Assembly (NCBI GenBank): GCA_963920635.1
Contig: OY987305.1
Span: 25,630,876 to 25,694,875, forward strand
From: Pseudeuparius sepicola
Taxonomy: Eukaryota > Arthropoda > Insecta > Coleoptera > Anthribidae
Length of the DNA: 64,000 bases
Reading direction: 5' to 3'
The position numbers and the translations under genes were made by a program. The stretch's first letter is position 1. Each line of letters begins with the position of its first letter. The notes below the pieces were generated by a model. The model had not been told where the DNA came from, did no database searches, and saw only the letters and a program-made list of their open reading frames with translations. This document shows, piece after piece, positions 43,036 to 52,906 of this stretch.

Positions 43036-45000
43036 TATTAGGGTTTCACGAGACTCTCATAATTCCAGATTTCTCGTCTTGTCTCGTCTCGATTCGAGAC
43101 GAGATTGAGACAGACTGCATTTTTTTTGTCGAGACAAGATTGAGAAAAAGGTTTCCAGACTTTTCGAGATGAAATTTTTGATCTTGAAATGAAAAAAATG
43201 TTTTATCCAACCAATTTGTCAAATAAATCCAATTTTGGTGTATGAATTATTCTATTATTTAAAGAGATATTTCTTTGAAAAAACCTAATTTATGAAACAA
43301 AATTGTTAATGTTTAATATTGTTTTCTAGAATTAGGTATACACTTCTAGAAAGAGCGCTTTTACAAAAAATAATTTGATACCTATTTTTTTAGATCCCGA
43401 AAATAGAATTATTGAGAAAAAAATATTTTTGAGTCTTGGATATACAAAAACAGTCAAAATGTAGATGCTGCAAGCTGCAACTAACAACTTATAATTGAGC
43501 AGTAAAACTAATATAAACCAAGTATCTAAAAATTACTTTTTTCACTTTAAATGCAATAAAATATAAAATTAACAAAACATAAATAAAATAAACTTTTCTA
43601 ATAACATATTTTGTACATAATGCAAAAAACGAAGATTAGAACAAAAACAACAAAAAAATATTCTGAACTAAAAATTATAGGTAGTTTTTGAAAACTTAAA
43701 AAATGGCACAACTCTCACAACTGCATAATTTTTAAAAAGTGACAAAAATAAGAGTAAATATTTAAACAAATATATCTTTGTTACAATGCCAGGAATTTAA
43801 ACAAAGTAAAGATTGAGCTGATTCCCGGTTAGTAGGCTTCGTTCTTTCCTTATTGTTAAGGTTGCCCGTGAAAAGAGCCTTTCTTCAGGTACAGATGTAG
43901 CCTGAATACCTAAAAAATCACGGGCCACCTTCGATAAATTCGGATATACTGCCTCATTTTTTTTTCCACCACTCTAGTATACCTTCACTACCTTCAGCTC
44001 TCTTACTCGAACAATATTAATCTATTTCTTTTCTCCACTGTTCTTCGTTGTTGATGCTATGTCTACTTTTTTGAATAAGCTGTGCAAATTAAAATCGTAT
44101 TCATATTCATCATCATTATTATCACAGTCGACTAGGACTGGAGTAGAAGTCACTGGAGGACGTGATTCACATGATGTTGAAGAAGTGATGTCGTTATTGG
44201 AAAAAGCATAATACTTTTCTTTACAAATCTGTTCAAATTTAACTATCGCTTGTTTCTTTAAGTCTTTTCCCCAATTTTTTAAGTTGAAAGTCTCGGTTTT
44301 ATGTCGTGGGTCCAAAATTAATGCAACACAGTAAATCCAGTTAGTTTTTGAATAGTGTTTGACAATTTTATCTCTTGCTGCTTGACGAGCTTGTATATTT
44401 TGTTCGTCAATAGCATTTCTGTGTGTATTATTATCTAGTTCAAAAGCCCAAGTTTCAAGTTTATCTAAAATCATATTAATTCCCAAAACGACAAAATGAA
44501 TCTGATAACGTTTTGAAGCCTTTTAGATAACCAAAAACTCGGCTAAGGAGCTCCCAATCTTTCGATGAAATAAGATAATCTTTTAAATTAATATTATTCT
44601 CACACAAAATATTTAGAGGTTTTTCATTCTTAGGGCCCAATTTATCATACTTAGTGTTGAATTCCATCTAGTTTTAACGTCAATTATAGGAATCAACATA
44701 GTTAAATCTACAAACTTACAACAGTTCATAAATTTTATCTTTATCTGTTCCGACTTTTTAATTTTAAGAGCTAGCATTCTAATATTATCCACTGATGATT
44801 TATTATTTTTATAAGAAATTTCATCATCGGTAAGTTTATCGTAACCATCTTCGTCATCATTTTCAGAAAAAGTTTCTAGATTTCTTACTACTGGCACGCT
44901 ACTGTCAGCTTTAATAATTTTAAGTAGATCTTGTACTGTTAAGTTTAAAATATGACTAAAGCACACAAAATGATTGTCTTGACCTTGACTGTGAAAATTG
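43036..45000 (-). mobile_element. hAT transposon remnant, one end only
   Basis: The left tip reads TAGGGTTTCACGAGACTCTC, a familiar hAT end, with a GTCTCGTCTCGATTCGAGAC palindromic stretch just inside. No matching right end is seen near 45000. The transposase reads leftward toward this tip. Confidence 0.68.
43800..44966 (-). pseudogene. hAT transposase, broken
   Basis: Parts in order: CFSHILNLTVQDLLK, DVKTRWNSTLSMINWALRM, KDWELLSRVFGYLKGFKTLS, LILDPRHKTETFNL and, across another shift at 43960, VARDFLGIQATSVPEERLFS and RSLLTGNQLNL (C-terminal dimerisation block). CFSHILNL and TRWNST are standard for hAT proteins of the zf-BED type. Frameshifts at about 44660, 44480 and 43960 inactivate it. 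The BED finger is missing. Confidence 0.83.
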
Positions 45001-45009
45001 TCACACTTT

Positions 45010-45512
45010 TTCTGTGTACATACTGTATAGGTAATATGTCTTATGTATACCTAAATAAAGACTAAATAATATTAGAAAGATAATTTTATTTATTCGTCAA
45101 AAAGTAAAAGCCTAGTGAGATCATTTTTACGTGAAAAATACGTCGATATTACGTCATAAATTCGTGGAATATTTCAATTTTTCAATGGAGAATTCAGTGT
45201 AGTAGCAAAACATTGTTCACTACTGAAAAGCGGCAAGTTTATTGGCCTCCGTATAAAACTCATACATACATCATACAAACAGGCGCTTCAGAGACAAGAT
45301 GAACCTAACGAACATTCGTGGCAATGTGGCAATTATATCTTGTAGAAAGATGCTTTTATGAAACTGATATATGTGGAATTATTATTGTTACTTAATTGTA
45401 GAATACTTGTTTCCAAGAATAGAAAAATGTAGAATTTTGTATTATACGCAAATTCGCAGAAACTTTCTTTTTTTAGGTGCTCGAATGCATCCAATATTAT
45501 TTATTTAAGTAA
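45010..45512. other. Unassigned sequence
   Basis: AT-rich; no gene or repeat recognised. Confidence 0.4.
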
Positions 45513-45896
45513 GGCCGCGGTGGCATCGCTCGTTCCGGCACTGACTTTTTAGACTGCATGTTTTTCTGCCTTCGATCGACCTTGGTTCGAGGCAGGAGAA
45601 TGCATATATGTCTTTAAAGAAAAACACCGCTATGGCCAAGAGCGCTGGACAAATGTGGGCTCCTAAATAGCTTTATCCGTGTGATTTACTAATTTTCCTA
45701 CACTCACTGGGATTACTACGGTTTTCTAGGGTTTTCCGTAATACTTGAGCGAATGCTATCCTAGTTCTATCGGGAAAAAAGTCGGACCTAGCCGCAAATG
45801 GCAACGAAGACAAAATAATAGTAATTGCCCCCCTCCCCCGCTCAAGCATGTGGTTGCGTCTGGGGTACTCCTAGTTTGGAGTATTGTGAGGGTGAG
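45513..45896 (+). mobile_element. tRNA-derived SINE
   Basis: The head carries a pol III B box GGTTCGAGGC (45584-45593) and an A-box-like TGGCATCGCTCG (45521-45532), spaced as in a tRNA gene. A body of about 290 bp follows and ends in GTGAGGGTGAGAATT and (ATT)n. The body 3' part is repeated at 38967-39093. It is mobilised by a LINE partner, not identified here. Confidence 0.75.
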
Positions 45897-45908
45897 AATT
45901 ATTATTAT
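45897..45908. repeat. (ATT)n joining SINE and Dong-like tails
   Basis: A short ATT array shared by the plus-strand SINE tail and the minus-strand Dong-like 3' end. Confidence 0.85.
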
Positions 45909-48900
45909 CGACTTAGCCAAAAGGCATTCGCACTCCCTCTACGGGGAACATTCACTCAGATCCCGGGTATCCCGGATACCATAAGGATCTGGCTCGGACG
46001 AGACCCTTGCCATGTTATCGGGCCTTAGGTGACATTGATGTTGTCGGACGTTCCTGCATTCCCCATGAATTTCCTGACGGTTCGGGCTGTCGCAAGTAGT
46101 ACCGCTTTCTGCATGGACCTGTAAAGACTATCAGTTAGACCCAGCTCTTTTATGTTTCTCAGCAAACTTTTTGGTATAACACCAGTTGTTGACACGATAA
46201 TTGGAATCGTCTTGACATTTTCCATTTCCCATTGCCTTCTAATTCGTTCTTCTAAGTCTCTGTACTTCGCGATCTTCTCGGCTTGCTTCACACGCAGGTT
46301 GTTGTTGTTCGGGATGGCCACATCAATCAGAGTTGTCTTCCTAGAAATTTTATCAACTATTATAAGGTCCGGTCTGTTATGGGCAACTCGTTGATCTGTC
46401 AGAACTGTACGATCCCAGTACATCTTGTAGTTGCTGTTCTCAAGAACAGGCTCCGGTGTGTAGCTGTAATATGGGACCCTCTCTGCCTGCACAAGCAGCA
46501 GTTTTTCCCCCAGTTCCTGGTGCAAGATCTTGGCAACCGAATCGTGTCGTTCCTTATATTCCGCTGATGCGAACATCTGACATCCTCCTGTTATGTGCTG
46601 GATTGTTTCTGAAGTTGATCACCCGTATCTGCATCTGTCATCCACTACCGATGCATCTCCTACAATGAATTTTAGGTAGTTGCGAGTTGGTATAACCTGA
46701 TCTTGTATGGCCAGTAAGAAGCCTTCCGTCTCGGGGAACATTCTTCCCGAGGTCAGCCAGTAGTTCGACGCTAACTTGTCGACATGTTCCTGGTTGACCT
46801 CATTAGGATGCCTCCCGTGCAGCGGCTTCTCCAACCACCTCTGTAGTGTATCGTTGTCGGTTCGGTGGTGATTTTGATGCTCGTGTTCCGTCAGATATAG
46901 CGGTGTTGAGACGTCGGCTCCGCATATAGCTTTATGTAGTGTGGAGCTGTTGGCCTGTCTCTGGAAATAATTACGCAGATTTATTATTTGTTGGTCCAAT
47001 CCCTTGCTGAGGTCTGCCAATCCTCTTCCTCCTAGTTGACGTGGCAGAGTAGTTCTTTCTACGGCGCTACGGGGATGATGTTTATGAGCTTTTGTCAGTA
47101 GTGTCCTAACTTTTCGCTGCAGGTTGTTGATGTCCGTGTTGGTCCAATTCACTATTCCAAACGAATAGCTGAGTACAGAGCACGCATACGTGTTCAGGGC
47201 CTTAAACAAATTCCTGCTGTTAAGATCAGTTCGCACTACTTGTCTTACTCTCTTGATGAATTCATTCCTTAAATCGATCTTCCTTGTTCGATGGTCTATC
47301 CTTTGAGCTTGTTTCATCCCGAGATACTTGTATGTATCTCCCATGCTCATTGCTTCCATCTCCTGGCCGTCCTGCATCTCGTGTGCGCCCTGTTCGAGCC
47401 TTCCCCGGACGATGTTAAGGGTGCGGCACTTGTTCAGTCCAAACTGCATTCCGATGTCCCTGGAGAACTCCTCTACAATTTTAAGCATTTGCGTTAGTTG
47501 GTTTTTGGTTGCGGCCATCAGTTTTAAATCATCCATATATAATAGGTGATTCAACTTGATCGCTTCTGCGTTGTTGCTTTTGATAGCGAAGCCGTATTTT
47601 GTAGAGTTCAACCGATGTGATAGAGGGTTCATCGCCATGCAGAACCACAGTGGACTGAGTGAATCTCCTTGGAAAATCCCTCTTCGGATGTTGATTGTGT
47701 CGGTCTCGATGTTGCTGCTTATGGTTCTGAGTTGTATCTTAGTGCGCCAGGTTGTCATAACGTGTTCTAAAAAGGAAACTGTATGATGATCTATTTTATA
47801 CAGCTTTAAGATACCTGTTAGCCAGTCGTGAGGTACGGAATCAAATGCTTTTTTGTAGTCCACATAAGCCATGTAGAGGTTTCGTTGCTTGGAATGAGCC
47901 TAGTTGCAGATGACAGAGTCTATGATGAGTTGCTCTTTGCATCCCATTGCTCCATTCGCGCAGCCCTTCTGCTGCATTGCCATGATGTTGTTCCGCTCGC
48001 AGTGAGCATATATTCGCTGCGTAAGGCAAGAAGTGATTATCTTGTACAGCGTAGGCAAGCAGGTTATTGGGCGGTACTTGGCAGGGTTATCCGTATTCCG
48101 CTGGTCTTTTGGTAACAAGTAGGTGGCACCCTGTGTAAGAAACAATGGCATTTTCAGAGGATCGAGCAAGACTTCATTAATTAAGGTAGTTATTTGTTCA
48201 TGCATGCACCACAACTTCTTAATCCAATAATTTTGGAGATGATCTGGACCTGGTGCCTTCCAGTTGTGGGAATTCTTGATGACATTGGAGACCTCATCGG
48301 TTGTGAATTGCTCGTGTTGCATCTGGCTATAGTTCCGGCCCATCTCGCGTTCTTCACTGATCCAGCTTGCACTGACATTGCATGGACCTGGTGTGGCAAG
48401 CTGATTTCTCCAGGAACCGTCGACCTGTTCTCTGCTAGGGTAACTCGTATTTGTGGCATCGGCGCTAGAATTCAAAGTACGGTAGAAAACTTTTTCTGAT
48501 CGGTCAAATAGTTTGTTGTCTCGTTTCCTGTTGTTACTAGCCTTGTATCTCCTCAGACGCCCTGCGAAAACAGAAAGTTTTTGTTTTAATGTATCAAGAC
48601 ATTGTTGAGCAGTGATGTTCGCGGGGTCAAGCTGAGAATGCATTTGGGTGCGGCTCATTATTGCCTGCACCGCCCTCTGGATCTTTCTAGTTCTAACTCC
48701 TCTGATATATTCCGTTACTTGTCCTATGTCTTTACGGAGACTCTCGATCTTCCGATTTAGTCGCATCTCCCATTGAGCCATTCGTGGTTCTGGTCTTGCA
48801 CGATTTAACTCTTGAGCCGTCCGGATCTTGGCTCCCATTGCAGTGATGATGGCCGTTGCGGCACAGTAGATTAACATGTGCATATGTTTTAATGTGGGTG

Positions 48901-49274
48901 TTACTGAAACATAGTTGGGTAAAATTCTGGTGTTCATAATATCGAGCATGATTGCAAGCTTCCTGGAAGAATTCAATCTTAGTAGCGGTGTTCTGCTCAG
49001 TGGGTCTGTGCCTTCGTATCGCAATACCGCCCTTCTCAGCTGTGTGTCCAGGCTTTCAAAGTGTTCTTCATTAACTGATTCCCGATTCTCAGTTGTTCGT
49101 TCTGCTGTTTCGGCTTCTTGTTGTGGTCCAGGCACTTGAATTTCCCGATTCTCAGTTGTTCGCTCTGCCGTTCCGGCTTCTTGTTGTGGTCCAGGCACTT
49201 GAATTTCCCCGTTGTTGTTGTCTATGTCTATGTGTTCGCCATGGATCTCTAGCTCAACTTTCCGTTTTATAGCG
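45909..49274 (-). mobile_element. Dong/R4-like LINE, copy 1
   Basis: Minus-strand RLE-type LINE, 3' UTR 45909-46024 and coding region to about 49272. It lies between ATT arrays and head-to-tail with copy 2. R4-clade Dong elements insert into TAA repeats (known from Bombyx), which fits. The 5' end may be truncated because no amino-terminal zinc finger is seen. Confidence 0.87.
46025..49272 (-). pseudogene. Dong-like ORF: RT, zinc knuckle, restriction-like endonuclease
   Basis: One long frame with only two stops. The N-terminal part has a 21-residue repeat (49085-49212) and a helical region. The RT region includes WKAPGPDHLQNYWIKKLW, YRPITCLPTLYKI, AYVDYKKAFDSVPHDWL, IFQGDSLSPLWFCMAMNPLS and catalytic LLYMDDLKLMA. 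The C-terminal part has the knuckle CRYG(C)PTSETIQHITGGC and the endonuclease RPDLIIVDKISRKTTLIDVA (PD...D...). Stops: TAG at 47899-47901, where copy 2 has CAG, and TGA at about 46618-46620, replacing the second knuckle Cys. Otherwise frames are continuous, so this is a young dead copy. Confidence 0.88.
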
Positions 49275-49293
49275 TTATTATTATTATTATTAT
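49275..49293. repeat. (ATT)n at the Dong-like tandem junction
   Basis: An array of ATT units between the 5' end of copy 1 and the 3' end of copy 2. Confidence 0.9.
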
Positions 49294-51810
49294 CTCGACT
49301 TAGCCAAAAGGCATTCGCACTCCCTCTACGGGGAACATTCACTCAGATCCCGGGTATCCCGGATACCAAAAGGATCTGGCTCGGACGAGACCCTTGCCAT
49401 GTTATCGGGCCTTAGGTGACATTGATGTTGTTGGACGTTCCTGCACTCCCCATGAATTTCCTGACGGTTCGGGCTGTCGCAAGTAGTACCGCTTTCTGCA
49501 TGGACCTGTGAAGATTATCAGTTAGACCCAGCTCTTTGATGTTTCTCAGCAAACTTTTTGGTATGACACCAGTTGTTGACACGATGATTGGAATCGTCTG
49601 AACGTTGTCCATTTCCCATTGCCTTCTAATTCGTTCTTCTAAGTCTCTGTACTTCGCGATCTTCTCGACTTGCTTCACACGCAGGTTGTTGTTGTTCGGG
49701 ATGGCCACATCAATCAGATTTGTCTTCCTAGAAATTTTAACAACTATTATAAGGTCCGGTCTGTTATGGGCAACTCGTTGATCTGTCAGAACTGTACGAT
49801 CCCAGTACATCTTGTAGTTGCTGTTCTCAAGAACAGGCTCCGGTGTGTAGCTGTAATATGGGATCCTCTCTGCCTGCACAAGCAGAAGTTTTTCCGCCAG
49901 TTCCTGGTGCAAGATCTTGGCAACCGAATCGTGTCGTTCCTTATATTCCGTTGATGCGAACATCTGACATCCTCCTGTTATGTGCTGGATTGTCTCTGAA
50001 GTTGGGCACCCGTATCTGCATCTGTCATCCACTACCAATGCATCTCCTACAATGAATTTTAGGTAGTTGCGAGTTGGTATAACCTGATCTTGTATGGCCA
50101 GTAAGAAGCCTTCCGTCTCGGGGAACATTCGTCCCGAGGTCAGCCAATAGTTCGACGCTAACTTGTCGACATGTTCCTGGTTAACCTCATTAGGATGCCT
50201 CCCGTGCAGCGGCTTCTCTAACCACCTCTGTAGTTTATCATTGTCGCTTCTGTGGTAGCAGTGTTGAGTCGTCTGCTCCGCATATAGCATTATGTAGTGT
50301 GGAGCTGTTGACCTGCCTATGAAAATAATTACGCAGATTTAATATTTGTTGGTCCAATTGCTTGCTGAGGTCTGCCAATCCTCTTCCTCCTAGTTGACGT
50401 GGCAGAGTTGTTCTTTCTACGGCGCTACGGGGATGATGTTTATGAGCTTTTGTCAGTAGTGTCCTAACTTTTCGCTGCAGGTAGTTGATGTCCGTGTTGG
50501 TCCAATTCACTATTCCAAAGGAATAGCTGAGTACAGAGCACGCATACGTGTTTAGGGCCTTAAACAAATTCCTGCTATTAAGGTCAGTTCGCACTACTTG
50601 TCTCACTCTCTTGATGAATTAATTCGTTAAATCGGTCTTCATTGTTCGATGGTCTATCCTTTGAGCTTGTTTCATCCCGAGATATTTGTATGTATCTCCC
50701 ATGCTCATTGCTTCGATCTCCTGGCCGTCCTGCATCTCGCCTTGTTCGAGCTTTCCCCGGACGATGTTAAGGGTGCGGCACTTGTCCAGCCCAAACTGCA
50801 TTCCGATGTCCCTGGAGAACTCCTCTACAATTTTAAGCATTTGCGTTAGTTGGTTTTTGGTTGCAGCCATCAGTTTTAAATCATCCATATATAATAGGTG
50901 ATTCAACTTGATCGCTTCTGCATTGTTGCTCTTGATAGCGAAGCCGTATTTTGTAGAGTTCAACCGATGTGATAGAGGGTTCATCGCCATGCAGAACCAC
51001 AGTGGACTGAGTGAATCCCCTTGGAAAATCCCTCTTCGGATGTTGATTGTGTCGGTCTCGATGTTACTGCTTGCGGTTCTGAGTTGTATCTTAGTGCGCC
51101 AGGTTGTCATAACGTGTTCTAAAAAGGAAACTGTATGACGATCTATTTTATACAGCTTTGAGATACCTGTGAGCCAGTCGTGAGGTATGGAATCAAATGC
51201 TTTTTTGTAGTCCACATAAGCCATGTAGAGGTTTCGTTGCTTGGAATGAGCCTGGTTGCAGATGACATAGTCTATGATGAGTTGCTCTTTGCATCCCATT
51301 GCGCCCTTCACGCAGCCCTTCTGCTGCATTGCCATGATGTTGTTCCGCTGGCAGTGAGCATATATTCGCTGCGTCAGGCAAGACGTGATTATCTTGTACA
51401 GCGTAGGCAAGCAGGTTATTGGGCGGTACTTGGCAGGGTTATCTGTATTCCGCTGGTCTTTTGGTAACAAGTAGGTTGCACCCTGTGTAAGAAACAATGG
51501 CATTTTCAGAGGATCGAGCAAGACTTCATTAATTAAGGTAGTTAGTTGTTCATGCGTGCACCACAACTTCTTAATCCAATAATTTTGGAGATGATCTGGA
51601 CCTGGTGCCTTCCAGTTGTGGGAATTTTTGATGACATTGGAGACCTCATCGGTTGTGAATTGCTCGTGTTGCATCTGGCTATAGTTCCGGCCCATCTCGC
51701 GTTCTTCACTGATCCAGCTTGCACTGACATTGCACGGACCTGGTGTGGCAAGTTGATTTCTCCAGAAACCGTCAACCTGTTCTCTGCTAGGGTAACTCGT
51801 ATTTGTGGCA
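49294..51810 (-). mobile_element. Dong/R4-like LINE, copy 2, 5'-truncated
   Basis: Near-identical to copy 1 from its 3' end to the point equal to copy 1 about 48458, where an ATT array begins. Same orientation, head-to-tail with copy 1. Confidence 0.88.
49412..51810 (-). pseudogene. Dong-like ORF, copy 2
   Basis: Frames at 50619-51810 (RT, with AYVDYKKAFDSIPHDWL and LLYMDDLKLMA), 50238-50606 (region after RT) and 49412-50290 (zinc knuckle CRYGCPTSETIQHITGGC intact, endonuclease RPDLIIVVKISRKTNLIDVA). Breaks: a TAA at about 50619 in LTN*FIKR, where copy 1 has Glu, and a deletion with frameshift near 50260. In the endonuclease, Asp in IIVD of copy 1 is Val here. The knuckle Cys lost in copy 1 is present. 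Confidence 0.87.
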
Positions 51811-51833
51811 TTATTATTATTATTATTATTTAT
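51811..51833. repeat. (ATT)n between Dong-like copy 2 and a LINE tail
   Basis: The longest ATT array of the cluster, probably the 3' tail of the LINE to its right into which copy 2 inserted. Confidence 0.9.
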
Positions 51834-52553
51834 TCATCCGAGTATAGGAAACCCTAATATACAAACACTTTATAAGAGCATAATTACCACATGAGGATAA
51901 TTACCAATGGGGAAATTGGTACAAATGTTAAATTTAGATTTAAATTTAAATATAACAAAGGTACAAATACAAACACAAGCACTCTACAAAAAGCAAGTAA
52001 TAAAAGTTAAATGCAATAAACAACCAAAAATCATAGACATCTCAACCACTCAGAAACTCAACTACCCAGAATACCTGTCTTTGATAAATCCTCTCAACAA
52101 TCGCTTGAATTTATCCAGTCCACTACATTCCCTGATGCTACATGGCAGCCGGTTGAACTCCAGCAAACCACCCATCGATACAGACTTTCTCGTTCTAACA
52201 TAGTTGGTGTGAGTAATTAAGAGGTCACTTGCACTCCTGGTATGATAATTGTGAATATCGACATGGAAAGCAATAAAGTCTCTAAGGTGAGACGGGGTTT
52301 TACCAGTTAAGACCTTGAAAATAGAAACCATGCAAGAGTAAAAAATTCTGCCCCTAACATACATCCACTTCAAAGTATTGATCATCAATAAAATTGGCAT
52401 GTATCTATTGCATTGCAAAATAATATGCATTCCACGATTTTGCATTTTTTGTAAAGGGGAACCGACTAATCGTTTAGCAAGTACATCAATGTCAAAATGA
52501 GGATGGAAAATTGATCCATATACGAGTACAATCACAGCACCTGATAGTGTCAA
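51834..52553 (-). mobile_element. 5'-truncated CR1/Jockey-like LINE
   Basis: The frame 52062-52553 reads LQKMQNRGMHIILQCNRYMP, FKVLTGKTPSHLRDF, HNYHTRSASDL and FNRLPCSIRECSGLDKF, the ORF2 C-terminus as at 23285-23725. A 3' UTR and (TAA)n tail follow at the left. Confidence 0.8.
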
Positions 52554-52559
52554 TTGACT

Positions 52560-52906
52560 TTTTTAGAATTCCAAGAAATCTGGTCGCCGCGTTTCTGGAC
52601 CGCGTTCGAAGAGGAAACATCTCGCCACGCGGAGCGTATGGCATCCAGATTCGTCCTAACATAGAATTTCAAGGAAGTCTAATCACCTTTCCAACTCGCC
52701 CCATGGCAAATTGCAATGATAACGCGATTAGTTGTTGAATTTACTAATTTCTCCTCGCTTCCTAGAAAAACGACTGTGGGACGTCACGAGTATCCCTGAC
52801 ATGCCAAATTGAAATCGAAACCCTTGTAAATCATACTTCCCGTAGATTCTAAAACCCCCTGTAAACCGATGTGAGGCCGTGTGGTTAAGCCACTTGCAGT
52901 AAAATG
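52560..52906. other. Unassigned sequence with a copy of an arm segment
   Basis: No gene. 52790-52895 resembles 53215-53330 of the left arm (CCCTGTAAA..GGCCGTGTGG), so part of the arm was duplicated or the element extends slightly further left. Confidence 0.45.

Noticed and set aside
45513..45600. Functional tRNA gene
   Set aside because: Pol III boxes are present but the stem pairings of a tRNA are not, and the body and tail are those of a SINE.
47291..48499. Plus-strand open frames opposite the Dong-like RT, repeated at 50649-51857
   Set aside because: They recur in both copies only because the antisense is conserved; the sense strand has all RT motifs.
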